Shown here piece by piece: positions 38,955 through 48,620 of a DNA stretch of 64,000 nt; positions within the stretch are counted from its first letter, which is position 1, and each line of letters begins with the position of its first letter. The DNA comes from Providencia zhijiangensis (GTDB lineage: Bacteria; Pseudomonadota; Gammaproteobacteria; Enterobacterales; Enterobacteriaceae). Made by a program: the position numbers and the translations under genes. Below the pieces are notes generated by a model, which was not told the DNA's origin, did not search any database, and saw only the letters and a list, made by a program, of their open reading frames with translations. Location of the stretch: the NCBI RefSeq assembly GCF_030315915.2, contig NZ_CP135990.1:2108001-2172000 (forward strand), written 5' to 3'.

Positions 38955-40199
38955 CTATTTATCAGTATTACGTTTTGCATGGATAGCCGTTAGTTCCGCA
39001 ATTCGCATAATCACGCTCACCGCCTGCTCCATGCCTTCTTGAGTAATAAACTCATGTTTACTATGGAAGTTATAGCCACCAGTGAAAATATTCGGGCATG
39101 GTAAGCCTCGGTATGATAACTGCGCACCATCCGTTCCTCCACGGATGGGCTTGATAACAGGTTCAATATCGCAGTCCAGCATCGCTTGTTTAGCTAATTC
39201 AACAACATGCGGATATTTCATCACTTCTTTATGCATATTGTAGTAGCTATCATCCAATGTCAGTTCGATATAGCAGCTTGGGTGCAGCCCTTCACCTACT
39301 TTTTCCGCGATGCGAATAATATTTTTCTTTCTCGCTTCAAAATTGGCTAAGTCAAAATCACGGATAATGTAGTTCATTTCCGCTTTTTCCACGTTCCCCT
39401 TAATGGACGTTAGGTGATAAAAACCTTCATAACCTTCCGTATTTTCAGGGGTTTCATCCGGCGGTAACATGGAGTGAATTCGCGTTGCTAAACCTAGCGC
39501 ATTAACCATCACGCCTTTGGCACTACCGGGATGGGTATTGTTCCCCACAATTTTGATGGAGACGTTGGCCGCGTTAAAGTTTTCGAATTCGAGTTCACCA
39601 ACGCCACCACCATCAACGGTATACGCCCAGCGAGCATCAAATTCTTTAAAATCGATATGTTGTGCACCACGACCGATTTCTTCATCTGGCGTAAAGGCAA
39701 TACAGATTTTTCCGTGTGGAACATTTTGCCCTTCTAAACGCACAATCGCGGTAATAATTTCTGCGATACCCGCTTTATCATCCGCCCCTAATAAAGTTTT
39801 GCCATCGGTCATAATCAGCGTTTTGCCAATCATTTCGTGCAATACAGGGAACATAACGGGGGATAAAACTTCATCACCAATACCCAGAGCAATATCGCCA
39901 CCACGATAATTCTCAAGCACTTGCGGGCACACATTTTTGCCCGAATAATCTGGGGCGGTATCCAAATGCGAAATGAAACCTATCGCAGGCACATCCCAAT
40001 CAACATTGGATGGCATGATAGCCGTTAAACAGCCGTGTTCCGACAGCGTCACTTTTTCAAAGCCAAGGATATTTAATTCTTTGGCTAACGCGCGGGCAAA
40101 TTTTAGCTGGCCTGTGCTACTAGGTACTGTTTTTGCATTCAGTTTTGATTGTGTATCAAACGCAGTGTATTCAAAAAACCGCTCCAAGAGTTTGTCCAT
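38955..40199 (-). CDS. pepT: PepT, tripeptide aminopeptidase (peptidase T)
   Basis: A 414-residue M20-family zinc aminopeptidase (E. coli 408). Metal and catalytic residues are seen in [40 protein letters not shown] and the late [11 protein letters not shown]. It releases N-terminal residues from tripeptides in the cytoplasm. GGAGG lies 6 bases before the ATG. In E. coli and Salmonella pepT is induced by anaerobiosis through FNR; I did not find a clear FNR box in the upstream 230 bases. Confidence 0.97.
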   Translation of the reverse strand: MDKLLERFFEYTAFDTQSKLNAKTVPSSTGQLKFARALAKELNILGFEKVTLSEHGCLTAIMPSNVDWDVPAIGFISHLDTAPDYSGKNVCPQVLENYRGGDIALGIGDEVLSPVMFPVLHEMIGKTLIMTDGKTLLGADDKAGIAEIITAIVRLEGQNVPHGKICIAFTPDEEIGRGAQHIDFKEFDARWAYTVDGGGVGELEFENFNAANVSIKIVGNNTHPGSAKGVMVNALGLATRIHSMLPPDETPENTEGYEGFYHLTSIKGNVEKAEMNYIIRDFDLANFEARKKNIIRIAEKVGEGLHPSCYIELTLDDSYYNMHKEVMKYPHVVELAKQAMLDCDIEPVIKPIRGGTDGAQLSYRGLPCPNIFTGGYNFHSKHEFITQEGMEQAVSVIMRIAELTAIHAKRNTDK

Positions 40200-40429
40200 A
40201 CTTCCTCCCCCTAAATATCAATGGGGATATTATGGGAAAGATCACAGAAACAATTATTGTTTCAAATCAGATTTGCAGCTAAAGAGTGAGGAAGATAACT
40301 AATTAATTTAATTTATTGTTCATTTTGGGCTGCACTTTTGGATAACGCAACGCGTTAAGTACCATGTTATATAATGACTATCTTATATAACTAAATGCGC
40401 TATAGCATGATTTCTAAGGTGGGAATACG

Positions 40430-41140
40430 ATGGCAAAAACATTTTTAATTTACGGTGTCAGTAAAGGGTTAGGTAAAGCATTAGTTGAAGGAGTGCCTGA
40501 CCAAACTGATACTGTGTACGGTGTTTCTCGCACTGAACCACCTTTTGGTGATGCGCAATTTCACTGGATACCCGCTGATCTTAGTGACACTCAATCGGCC
40601 TCAATCATCAAAAAGCAGCTAGGCGAAAAACCCATTGATACCCTCATTTATAATGTCGGCATTTGGGAAAAACTCGCCTTTACTGAAGAGTATGATTTCG
40701 AGTCCACCAGCGATATTGAATTACTCACCATGATCCAGACCAATATCAGTGCCTGCTTGTTAAATTTGAAAGCACTGCTTAGCAACTTGCGTTTAGGCAC
40801 CAATAGTAAAATTATTTTAATTGGCTCTACGTGGGGGTTAGATAATCATAATGGCAAAGAAGTCACCTTTAGCGCGACCAAGTATGCTCTGCGCGGGATT
40901 GTGCAATCACTGAGAGAAACTTTGCGCCAAGATAATATCGGTATTTCTATTTTGAACTTAGGTTATCTCGCCACCGAATATCCGTTATCCATGCCCGTTG
41001 ATGAAGTGATTGCAAAAAGTGAAGGTGCCTTAATTCCACTTCAAGATGTGGTCAATGCCGTGCGCTTTATTCTTAGCACCAGCAGCGCCACCTGCGTAAA
41101 AGAAATTACCATGCCCGCCATGTTAGATGAAAACGTGTGA
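40430..41140 (+). CDS. Short-chain dehydrogenase/reductase lacking the catalytic tyrosine
   Basis: A 236-residue Rossmann-fold SDR. The cofactor loop is IYGVSKGLGKAL (residues 7-18), the active-site serine is Ser133 in LIGSTWG, and the lysine is Lys151. The residue four before it, normally the tyrosine of YxxxK, is Phe147 (codon TTT, in TFSATKYA), so standard SDR reduction is doubtful. It resembles the dehydrogenases used for benzil-type or sepiapterin-type reduction in length, but substrate is unknown. GGTGGG precedes the ATG. Monocistronic. Confidence 0.85.
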   Translation: MAKTFLIYGVSKGLGKALVEGVPDQTDTVYGVSRTEPPFGDAQFHWIPADLSDTQSASIIKKQLGEKPIDTLIYNVGIWEKLAFTEEYDFESTSDIELLTMIQTNISACLLNLKALLSNLRLGTNSKIILIGSTWGLDNHNGKEVTFSATKYALRGIVQSLRETLRQDNIGISILNLGYLATEYPLSMPVDEVIAKSEGALIPLQDVVNAVRFILSTSSATCVKEITMPAMLDENV

Positions 41141-41171
41141 TATCAACCTAATTTGCTTAGTGCATAAAAAA

Positions 41172-41192
41172 GGGAGCCAAAGCTCCCTTTTA
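41172..41192. terminator. Bidirectional terminator SDR / cobB
   Basis: Perfect GGGAGC / GCTCCC with a CAAA loop, T-rich to the right and A-rich to the left, so it works for both convergent genes. Confidence 0.88.
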
Positions 41193-41195
41193 TTT

Positions 41196-42023
41196 TTATT
41201 CTTCGCTGTTTAACTTTGCCAGCAAGTCATCCACATATTCACTAACCACTTTACTCGCCAACCCATAATGGCGCTCTTCAAATTCGCTTTCCACTTGGCT
41301 TGGTTCTAAATTCAGTTGTACCGTATGAGCACCTTGTAAACGCGCCTCATGTACAAACCCTGCCGCAGGATAAACATGCCCCGATGTTCCGATGGAAATA
41401 AACAGCGTGGCTTCCCCAAGTGCTTGGTAGATCCTGTCCATTTCAAACGGCATTTCACCAAACCACACAATATGCGGGCGTAATGGCTGCGGGAACTGGC
41501 AGCAATGGCAACGCTCTTCTACGGATAAATCCCCTTTCCATTCGAGGACTTGGTTTGACCAATTACAACGCACTTTTAATAATTCACCGTGCATATGCAC
41601 CACGCGCTTGCTACCTGCACGTTCATGTAAATTATCAATATTTTGCGTCACTAGCAGAAATCTATCCCCGAGCACTTGTTCTAATTTTGCTAATGCGTAG
41701 TGCGCTGCATTAGGTTGAATATTCTCTTGTTGCAGCTGTCGACGCCGTTCATTGTAAAAGCGCTGAACTAATTGCGGATCACGGGCAAAGCCTTCAGGCG
41801 TTGCCACATCTTCCACACGATGCTCTTCCCATAAACCATCTGCTGAACGGAAGGTTTGAATCCCTGACTCTGCAGAAATACCCGCACCGGTTAATACAAC
41901 CACGTTAATGTTTTGCATACTGAGCAGTCTATTATCAATGTAGTAAGAACGATTGCGAAGTCGCTGACGGCGTTTACATTTATTTTTACTTATTTTTTTC
42001 AATCTACGGCGAAATCGCAACAT
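41196..42023 (-). CDS. cobB: CobB, NAD-dependent protein deacylase (sirtuin)
   Basis: A 275-residue class III sirtuin. NAD-binding [30 protein letters not shown], the catalytic His in [11 protein letters not shown] and paired cysteines of the zinc ribbon (RC then CHCC) are present. Like the long form of E. coli CobB it has a very basic N-terminal extension of about 38 residues with RFRRRLKK and KRRQRLRNR before the sirtuin core. It removes acetyl and succinyl groups from lysines and activates Acs. E. coli has nagK and the lol genes next to cobB; here nagK is absent. Confidence 0.96.
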   Translation of the reverse strand: MLRFRRRLKKISKNKCKRRQRLRNRSYYIDNRLLSMQNINVVVLTGAGISAESGIQTFRSADGLWEEHRVEDVATPEGFARDPQLVQRFYNERRRQLQQENIQPNAAHYALAKLEQVLGDRFLLVTQNIDNLHERAGSKRVVHMHGELLKVRCNWSNQVLEWKGDLSVEERCHCCQFPQPLRPHIVWFGEMPFEMDRIYQALGEATLFISIGTSGHVYPAAGFVHEARLQGAHTVQLNLEPSQVESEFEERHYGLASKVVSEYVDDLLAKLNSEE

Positions 42024-42309
42024 CGGAAATTTCCTTTCATCCTTGCAGTGAATTTGTCGGTATAAAAAGTGAAAGTATAAACATGGTAAATTATGTTATT
42101 TATACATAATTTGGATAGTAACATACTAAACCCCTTCACCTCCTGCAAAGTAAAACAAATATCTCAATAACCTCGATTTAATAACTTTTTTATCATCAAA
42201 AAGACATTTTTTTCACTTTCAGATGACAAAAAACTTTATCCCCATCACACCTAACGGCTAAAATAGCCGCCATCTCACTATTTTGATTTCTCTTATTTGA
42301 AGGATTTGC

Positions 42310-42807
42310 ATGGAAAAGTTTTTTGAAAGAATGATGTACGCTTCACGTTGGATCCTGGCGCCCATTTATTTGGGGCTATCACTGACATTGCTGGCGTTAA
42401 CCATCAAATTTTTCCAAGAAGTATTTCATATTCTGCCCGATATTTTTAACATTCCAGAATCTGATTTGATCCTCACGTTGCTGTCGCTCATTGATATGGC
42501 GTTGGTGGGTGGATTACTGGTGATGGTAATGTTCTCAGGTTACGAAAACTTCGTCTCCCAATTAAATTTGTCTGATCATCATGAAAAGCTGAATTGGATT
42601 GGAACCATGGATGCAACATCACTGAAAAATAAAGTGGCAGCCTCCATTGTCGCCATTTCATCCATCCACTTATTGAAGATTTTCATGAACCTCAAAAACG
42701 TCGAAAACGATAAGTTGATGTGGTATGTGATCCTTCATTTAACCTTCGTGCTATCAGCGTTTGTAATGGGTTATTTGGATAAAATGACCAAGAAAGCCAA
42801 GTATTAA
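42310..42807 (+). CDS. yqhA: YqhA, UPF0114 inner-membrane protein
   Basis: A 165-residue protein with four membrane helices (E. coli YqhA 164). [27 protein letters not shown] and [23 protein letters not shown] define the UPF0114 family, whose function is unknown. AAGGA lies 5 bases before the ATG. It is monocistronic, followed by a good terminator. Confidence 0.94.
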   Translation: MEKFFERMMYASRWILAPIYLGLSLTLLALTIKFFQEVFHILPDIFNIPESDLILTLLSLIDMALVGGLLVMVMFSGYENFVSQLNLSDHHEKLNWIGTMDATSLKNKVAASIVAISSIHLLKIFMNLKNVENDKLMWYVILHLTFVLSAFVMGYLDKMTKKAKY

Positions 42808-42840
42808 TCTCTCTCAATACACGCGATTCGGCATAAAACA

Positions 42841-42867
42841 AGGGAAGCTTACCGTGCTTCCCTTTTT
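42841..42867 (+). terminator. Terminator after yqhA
   Basis: AGGGAAGC / GCTTCCCT with a 7-base loop and five Ts, 33 bases past the yqhA stop. Confidence 0.88.
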
Positions 42868-42877
42868 GTTTCCAAAA

Positions 42878-43855
42878 TTATTTTTTCAAAAACGGTAAAA
42901 TATGGCTCATTAACTGCTCAGGACACTCTTCTGTCACAAAGTGGCCACACTCGCCAAGCATCGCTCCTTGTAATTGGGTTGCTCGCCCTTGTAATGTCAA
43001 TTGCGGCGCATCCCGGGTTGCCTGATCCGCCCCTATCGCCAATACCGGCATAGTGAGTTTTTTTTGCGCTCGCAGTTTATTTTGCTCAATCGTCTGTGGA
43101 ATAGCGCGATAATAGGCAAAACCTGCCCTCAGCCCACCCGGTGAAGCATACGCATCAATATACGTCTGTGCGGCAACGCGATCACGACGATATGCCCAAT
43201 GATCAAAAATAAAGTTAAGATACTCACGCTCTTTACCTGCCGTCAGCGTTTCCGGTAAATCTCGCACTTGGTTAAACATAAAATGCCAGAGGAAAATATT
43301 CTCCTCAGGATCCACAAAAATACTCGGTGCTGGCGCTAACCCTGGAATAACCGCTTCTGTTAAGGCTATCTTTTTCACGTCTGCGGGATAATCACTGGCC
43401 AGCGCATACCCCACCCACATGCCAATATCATGCCCTATCACTGAATAGTGAGTATGACCTAGTTGCTTCATCATTTCGTGTAATGTAGTTGCGGCAGCGC
43501 CCGTATCATAGCCATTGTCTGGCTTATCAGAATACCCTGTTCCCAGTGGATCGACAGCAATAGCGGTATAACCATTAGCAGCGAGCTCCGTCATCACATA
43601 GCGCCATGTATACCACGTTTGTGGCCAGCCGGGGATCAATAAGACCGGCTCCCCTTCCCCTGCGGTAACATAGTGAAGGCGCTGCCCGTTAACTTTCACA
43701 TAGTGATGTTGAAAGCTGGCTTCATTCGCCTCAATGGTTGGAAGCGCAGCACTTTTGGCTGTTTGAGTTAGATTTCCTGCTGCTAACGTCGCTGTTACTT
43801 GCAAAGAGAGCGTCATCAGGGAGACGAGCAACACCTTTTTAAATACCGAATTCAT
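42878..43855 (-). CDS. Exported alpha/beta hydrolase, epoxide-hydrolase-like
   Basis: A 325-residue alpha/beta hydrolase with a signal peptide (cut near TLAAG, residue about 27). The oxyanion motif IPGWPQTW, nucleophile Asp in IGHDIGMWVG and catalytic His in GECGHFVTEE are those of soluble epoxide hydrolases rather than lipases (Asp, not Ser, in the nucleophile elbow). I start at the ATG at 43855 with GGA nearby, because the 14 codons before it precede the signal peptide. It is divergent from a TetR gene, a layout common for substrate-induced enzymes. Confidence 0.88.
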   Translation of the reverse strand: MNSVFKKVLLVSLMTLSLQVTATLAAGNLTQTAKSAALPTIEANEASFQHHYVKVNGQRLHYVTAGEGEPVLLIPGWPQTWYTWRYVMTELAANGYTAIAVDPLGTGYSDKPDNGYDTGAAATTLHEMMKQLGHTHYSVIGHDIGMWVGYALASDYPADVKKIALTEAVIPGLAPAPSIFVDPEENIFLWHFMFNQVRDLPETLTAGKEREYLNFIFDHWAYRRDRVAAQTYIDAYASPGGLRAGFAYYRAIPQTIEQNKLRAQKKLTMPVLAIGADQATRDAPQLTLQGRATQLQGAMLGECGHFVTEECPEQLMSHILPFLKK

Positions 43856-43916
43856 ATTTGTTCCATACACTTTTATGTGAGTAAAAAAGCCACTCATTCA
43901 CGAGTCGCATTAATTG

Positions 43917-43999
43917 TTTGTCGATCAACAATAAATAGGTTAAAGGTTTTTTTAATTCTTTGTCAATCGATAAACAATAATTATTTGTCATTCGACAAA
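43917..43999. promoter_or_regulatory. Operator region of the TetR regulator: repeated TTTGTC sites
   Basis: Three related sites begin TTTGTC: 43917 (continuing ATCAACAATAAAT after the first seven bases), 43959 (TTTGTCAATCGATAAACAA) and 43984-43999, where TTTGTC-ATTC-GACAAA is a perfect palindrome. They lie in the promoter interval between the divergent hydrolase and TetR genes, as expected for an autoregulated repressor. Which site is the true operator is not known. Confidence 0.6.
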
Positions 44000-44064
44000 G
44001 AAGTGATAGTATGAACGCATTCTCATTCAGCGCATCATTATCATGTTTTAGAGGGATCATAATT

Positions 44065-44673
44065 ATGGCGGGAAGACCAAGAGAGTTCGACCGAGACGCG
44101 GCATTAAATAAAGCTAAACTTGTCTTTTGGCAACGCGGTTATGAAGGTACGTCGATGTCAGATTTAGTTTCTGCTCTGGGCATCGCTTCTGCTCGCATTT
44201 ATGCGGCGTTTGGCTCGAAAGAAAACCTATTTCGCGAAGCTATCGCCCTTTATCTAAGCCAAGAAGGGGCTTTTGCAGATACTGCGTTACAAGAGCCAAA
44301 TACGCGTCTAGCGATAACACAGTTATTAACCCAAGCTGTCGAAACTTACACCCAACAAACGCATCCACAGGGGTGCATGGTTGTTTTATCACTAACTAAC
44401 TATGCCAGTGAAAATGAAAACATTATGTCTTGGCTGGCGAGTTACCGGAAAGCCCGTACCACCGCCATCATACAACGTTTAAATAAGGGAGTAATTCAAG
44501 GGGATTTACCCAAGAAAACGGACATCCAAGCACTTGGCGATTATATCTCAACACTATTTCACGGCATTTCGATTCAAGCTCGCGACGGGGTGAGTAAAGC
44601 TCAGTTGCTCGCGATGGTTAACGTTGCTATGAGCGGGTTTGATTCCTTTATCTCAGCATCAACTACCCACTGA
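44065..44673 (+). CDS. TetR/AcrR-family regulator
   Basis: A 202-residue repressor. The N-terminal helix-turn-helix reads GRPREFDRDAALNKAKLVFWQRGYEGTSMSDLVSALGIASARIYAAFGSKENLFREA, typical of TetR proteins of the YcdC/NfxB-like group. The ligand domain is not informative. I start at the ATG at 44065, after AGAGGG; an ATG 18 codons earlier is in the operator region. The divergent exported hydrolase and the downstream SGNH hydrolase are likely targets. Confidence 0.9.
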   Translation: MAGRPREFDRDAALNKAKLVFWQRGYEGTSMSDLVSALGIASARIYAAFGSKENLFREAIALYLSQEGAFADTALQEPNTRLAITQLLTQAVETYTQQTHPQGCMVVLSLTNYASENENIMSWLASYRKARTTAIIQRLNKGVIQGDLPKKTDIQALGDYISTLFHGISIQARDGVSKAQLLAMVNVAMSGFDSFISASTTH

Positions 44674-44704
44674 TTATCCGCTTCAATTTTAGGAAAAAAT
44701 CGCT

Positions 44705-45886
44705 ATGTCCTCATTCGGTTCATCTCCCAGTCATGCATGGGTTTGCACATGGCTTTCAACATCTCAACCCACCACCAGTGAGGCATTTCCGTTTCCATTG
44801 GAGATCCCAACCTTATTGAATAACCAAACCCTACAGCAAACACTGCGCATCACATTAGGCGGACAACAATTACGCCTTGTGTTTTCGAATCGTTATGGCA
44901 CCAAACCCTTAGTGCTGGGTGAAAATACCATTGTTGTAAACTCGCCATCTGGCAAGTCATGGAGTGCGCCTGTTCTGTTTAATGGGCAATCTGGTGTTTC
45001 TATCCCCGCAGAACAAGTGGTGTACAGTGATGAAATCATTCATCCTATTGACGATTTGTCTGAAGTCACCCTACGAACCTATCTACCGGCCCCTACGCTT
45101 GTAGAGACCTTTCATTGGGATGCGCGACATTATTCTCAATTAACATCGGGTAACGGCGTTCATTCCAAAACGACGAAAGAAAGCCTGCCAATTAGTTCGC
45201 GCTTATTATTAGAAGCTGTTGAAATTCAGAATCAGGCGCCAAGCCAAGCGATTGTTGTCATTGGCGATTCCATGGTGGATGGCAATGGTGTCGAAATGGG
45301 AACTTATCACCGTTGGGTGGATTTTCTTGCTGAACGTGCCGTTTCTCAGCACACAGCGGTGATCAACGCAGGGCAATCGGGTTCTCGCTTACTCAAAGAT
45401 GGTATTGGCATCAGTACATTATCTCGCTTTACTCGGGATGTTATTGAGCAAGCTGGCGTAACCACTTGCGTTGTACAAGTGGGTCTCAATGATATAGGGC
45501 TTGCTCAAACTGCCCTCGCGCCTGCGGATATGACGCCTCCCGCTAGCCAGTTAATTGAAGGTTATCGTCAATTACTTGATATAGCACATCAGCATAATAT
45601 TCGCGTCGTTGGCATCACTCTTGTTCCGCTACGTTGTACCGATGAATATGGATTAGATAACTTCTATACCCCCGAAAAAGACGCTATTCGTCAAGAAGTG
45701 AACGAATGGATACGCACTAGTGGTGAATTTGACGCATTAATTGACACTGAGCAACTTGTGCGCGACTCACAAAATCCTCAGCAATTAGCATTAATCTATG
45801 ATTCTGGGGATCATCTCCACCTTAACCACGCAGGACATCAGTGGGTTGCGAATTCAATTTCCCTTGATACTGTTATTGGGGTTTAA
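44705..45886 (+). CDS. SGNH/GDSL-family hydrolase
   Basis: A 393-residue protein without a signal peptide. The C-terminal half is an SGNH esterase domain: block I VVIGDSMVDGNGVEMG, block II NAGQSGSR, block III QVGLNDIG and block V SGDHLHLNHAGHQW. The N-terminal 170 residues are a beta-rich domain of the kind fused to GDSL enzymes acting on sugar esters. AGGA precedes the ATG by 10 bases. It starts 31 bases after the TetR stop, so they are probably one transcript. Substrate unknown. Confidence 0.88.
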   Translation: MSSFGSSPSHAWVCTWLSTSQPTTSEAFPFPLEIPTLLNNQTLQQTLRITLGGQQLRLVFSNRYGTKPLVLGENTIVVNSPSGKSWSAPVLFNGQSGVSIPAEQVVYSDEIIHPIDDLSEVTLRTYLPAPTLVETFHWDARHYSQLTSGNGVHSKTTKESLPISSRLLLEAVEIQNQAPSQAIVVIGDSMVDGNGVEMGTYHRWVDFLAERAVSQHTAVINAGQSGSRLLKDGIGISTLSRFTRDVIEQAGVTTCVVQVGLNDIGLAQTALAPADMTPPASQLIEGYRQLLDIAHQHNIRVVGITLVPLRCTDEYGLDNFYTPEKDAIRQEVNEWIRTSGEFDALIDTEQLVRDSQNPQQLALIYDSGDHLHLNHAGHQWVANSISLDTVIGV

Positions 45887-45894
45887 AACAGTCA

Positions 45895-45924
45895 TTAGCA
45901 TTGAAAACCTTAGCATTGAAAACC
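45895..45924. repeat. Perfect 15-bp tandem duplication after the SGNH gene
   Basis: TTAGCATTGAAAACC occurs twice end to end (45895-45909 and 45910-45924), starting 8 bases after the SGNH stop codon. It appears to be a recent slippage duplication. Confidence 0.9.
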
Positions 45925-45926
45925 AT

Positions 45927-45952
45927 AGGTACGAGAATAGCTTTTCGTACCT
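45927..45952 (+). terminator. Hairpin after the SGNH gene
   Basis: AGGTACGA / TCGTACCT (8 bp) with a 10-base loop, followed by AATTATT. A weak terminator or 3' processing site. Confidence 0.5.
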
Positions 45953-46065
45953 AATTATTCCGCTATTCTTTGATATGGCTTAACATTATCTTCAGCCACG
46001 CCATCATTCCCTATGTTACTATCCACTCACCTAATTCATCATCTAAAACAACCTTGGATAATAGA

Positions 46066-46617
46066 ATGAGTGACCATTTTGTCGGTAAATTTGAAGCCGA
46101 AATTAAGTTCAAACTACCCAATTCTGACACTTTTCTTGAGCAGCTTATCAATGACAATGCTGAAGCATTTACCGTCAATAATCATGAAGTTGATGACTTT
46201 TTTGACTATCCCGATGGGCAGTTAGCCGCGCAAAATATCAGTATATCCGTGCGAGAAATGACACCCTCTGGCATTAAGTTGTGGATAGTCAAAGGCCCTA
46301 GTAGCTCCGAGTGTAAAGCGATTGATATTGCAGACTGCCAACATGTCAAAAACATGCTGAGCACCTTGGGATATCAATGTTACCTAACGATTGCCAAGCA
46401 GCGCAGCATCTATTTTCTGGATGATATTCATATCACCATTGACTACTTAGAAGGTATTGGTTGGTTTGCGGAATTTGCGATCATGACGGACGATGAGAGC
46501 GAGTTAGACAACTTGTACACAAAATTACTGTCTACCGCGCAACACTATGGTTTTACGGAAGCATTAATTGAAACCCGCAGCTACAAGCAGATGTACCTAG
46601 AGAGTTTGATGAAATAG
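46066..46617 (+). CDS. cyaB: CyaB-type class IV adenylate cyclase (CYTH domain)
   Basis: A 183-residue CYTH protein closely resembling the Yersinia pestis class IV adenylate cyclase. The N-terminus SDHFVGKFEAEIKFKL holds the ExExK metal motif, then AFTVNNHE, VREMTPSGIKLWIVKGP, KQRSIYF and FAEFAIMTDDESEL. Its active site makes cAMP from ATP, separate from the class I CyaA of enterics. The open frame extends 32 codons upstream but that part is not CYTH-like, so I start at the ATG at 46066; the ribosome-binding site is weak. Confidence 0.9.
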   Translation: MSDHFVGKFEAEIKFKLPNSDTFLEQLINDNAEAFTVNNHEVDDFFDYPDGQLAAQNISISVREMTPSGIKLWIVKGPSSSECKAIDIADCQHVKNMLSTLGYQCYLTIAKQRSIYFLDDIHITIDYLEGIGWFAEFAIMTDDESELDNLYTKLLSTAQHYGFTEALIETRSYKQMYLESLMK

Positions 46618-46638
46618 CCTTAGATAACATGATGAAAT

Positions 46639-46666
46639 AAGGCGCGACTGTTGCCACTCGCGCCTT
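46639..46666. terminator. Hairpin between convergent cyaB and lolE
   Basis: AAGGCGCGA / TCGCGCCTT (9 bp, perfect) with a 10-base loop, GC-rich but without T-tracts. It is placed between convergent stops. Confidence 0.6.
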
Positions 46667-46671
46667 GTTGA

Positions 46672-47919
46672 TTACTGACCGCTTAGAATACGGGCTGGGT
46701 CTAACTTACTTGCGCGTCTTGCTGGATACCAGCTGGCTAATAAGCTCAGAACAACCGTGGTGAACAGCACGTAAATCACATCCATCACATGCAGTTCGGA
46801 AGGCAGAAAGTCAATAAAGTAGACATCCCCTGATAAGATAGGATGACCGATAATCACTTCAAGTCCCTTAATCATCGTGGTTAAATTCAGGGAGATTAAT
46901 ACCCCCAGCACCACGCCGATAAGTGAACCAACCAGCCCCCCGATTAAGCCATACCACAGGAAGATAGCGCGAATTTGCCTATCTTTTGCCCCTAATGTCC
47001 GCAGAACCGCAATATCGCTACTTTTATCTTTGACGGCCATCACGAGCGTGGAGACGATATTAAAACAAGCGACCCCGATGACTAAAATCATCGCCAAGTA
47101 CATGACACTGCGAACCACCTGAATGTCGTTGTACATATAGCCGTAATCACCTATCCAGCTTTTTACCACCACATGATGCATGGTTTTCAGCCCAGCGTCA
47201 TACACCACTTTATCGGCTTCGAAAGGATCTTTCGCTTTAATTTCAAAGCCGCTAATGCCATTTCCATAACCGAGATATTCCTGTGCATCCGCCAGCGGAA
47301 CTAAGGCGAGCTGATGGTCGAGTAACCCACTTAAGCGGAAAATCCCCGTTACTTGGACACGAATACGCTTAGGTTGCTGAATTTTCATACTGTCATCGGT
47401 ATTTGGGATCATAATCGTTACCCAATCCCCGACTTTCACACCCAGCGAGTTCGCCACCCCTTGCCCTAAAATGATCGACTGTTTACCCGCTTCAAAATGT
47501 TGCCACGCATCATTTAAGATAAACTCTGGCAATGCACTGACTTGGGACTCCGTCTCGTGAGACACGCCCATAATCTGGATGGCTTTCAGGTTCGCGCCGC
47601 GCTCAAGTAGCCCCGTGAAATTCACATAGGGGCTGACCCCTTGAACACCCGGCGTTTTGCGGATCACATTTTGGGCGAATTCCCAATCTTGATAAGGGGC
47701 TTCAACAGCGTAAATTTGCCCGTGAGGCACCACCGAGAGCACGCGGTTATTCAGTTCTCGCTCAAAGCCATTCATGGCGCTTAAGCCGATAATTAATACC
47801 GCAACACCTAAAACAATCCCGAGGGTCGAGACAATCGATACCAAAGACACCATCCCTGTCCTACGGCGTCCTCGGCTAAATCGCAATGCCGCTAATAGCG
47901 TCAGAGGCATTTTAATCAT
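46672..47919 (-). CDS. lolE: LolE, lipoprotein-releasing ABC permease
   Basis: A 415-residue MacB-type permease with four membrane helices and a large periplasmic domain (E. coli LolE 414). [40 protein letters not shown] and [23 protein letters not shown] are family blocks; [20 protein letters not shown] is the C-terminus. With LolC and LolD it extracts lipoproteins from the inner membrane and hands them to LolA. The ATG overlaps the lolD stop by one base. Confidence 0.97.
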   Translation of the reverse strand: MIKMPLTLLAALRFSRGRRRTGMVSLVSIVSTLGIVLGVAVLIIGLSAMNGFERELNNRVLSVVPHGQIYAVEAPYQDWEFAQNVIRKTPGVQGVSPYVNFTGLLERGANLKAIQIMGVSHETESQVSALPEFILNDAWQHFEAGKQSIILGQGVANSLGVKVGDWVTIMIPNTDDSMKIQQPKRIRVQVTGIFRLSGLLDHQLALVPLADAQEYLGYGNGISGFEIKAKDPFEADKVVYDAGLKTMHHVVVKSWIGDYGYMYNDIQVVRSVMYLAMILVIGVACFNIVSTLVMAVKDKSSDIAVLRTLGAKDRQIRAIFLWYGLIGGLVGSLIGVVLGVLISLNLTTMIKGLEVIIGHPILSGDVYFIDFLPSELHVMDVIYVLFTTVVLSLLASWYPARRASKLDPARILSGQ

Positions 47920-48620
47920 TACATTGCCCCCAACGTAATTTCCTGTTGCAGATGACCATCCCGCATTTCTAAACGGCGGGATAGACGACTCGCCAGTTTC
48001 ATATCGTGGGTGACCACTAAAAATGCGGTTTTTTGCTTACGGTTTAATTCACCCAGTAATTCAAAAATCGCATCCGCATTACGCAAATCGAGGTTACCTG
48101 TTGGTTCATCCGCCAGCACTAACGCAGGGTCATTCACCAATGCACGAGCAATAGCAACACGTTGACGCTCACCACCGGATAATTCAGATGGACGGTGATT
48201 GGCTCGGTGCTCTAACCCTACCGCTTTTAACATTTCGGTGGCTTTCGCAAATGCCGTTGCTTTCGCCACACCGCCAATTAACAGTGGCATCGCCACATTT
48301 TCTAATGCCGTAAAATCAGGCAATAAATGGTGGAATTGATAAATAAAGCCAAGGTCTTTATTACGAATAGCCGCACGCGCATCAGAAGAAAGCTGGTTAA
48401 TCTGCTGCCCACGAAAAATCACATTACCTTGAGATGGCGTATCTAACCCGCCAAGTAGGTGCAATAAGGTACTTTTACCAGAGCCGGAGCTACCCACGAT
48501 AGCCATGGTTTCGCCTTCATTCATCGTGAAGCTGACATTCTTTAACACTTCTGTGGAGAGTGCGCCTTCTTGATAAATCTTGCTTAAATGTTCACAGACC
48601 AGAAGTGGTTGGTTATTCAT
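47919..48620 (-). CDS. lolD: LolD, lipoprotein-releasing ABC ATPase
   Basis: A 233-residue ABC ATPase (E. coli 233). Walker A is GSSGSGKST, the signature is [15 protein letters not shown], Walker B is [11 protein letters not shown] and the switch His is in VVTHD. The start at 48620 gives the family N-terminus [19 protein letters not shown] and has GAGG 9 bases before it; the extra 12 codons upstream lie in lolC. It overlaps lolC by 8 bases and lolE by 1. Confidence 0.97.
   Translation of the reverse strand: MNNQPLLVCEHLSKIYQEGALSTEVLKNVSFTMNEGETMAIVGSSGSGKSTLLHLLGGLDTPSQGNVIFRGQQINQLSSDARAAIRNKDLGFIYQFHHLLPDFTALENVAMPLLIGGVAKATAFAKATEMLKAVGLEHRANHRPSELSGGERQRVAIARALVNDPALVLADEPTGNLDLRNADAIFELLGELNRKQKTAFLVVTHDMKLASRLSRRLEMRDGHLQQEITLGAM

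Noticed and set aside
39517-39909. 130-codon plus-strand frame opposite pepT
   Set aside because: Pure shadow of pepT: the pepT motifs are intact on the minus strand and the plus-strand product is low-complexity.
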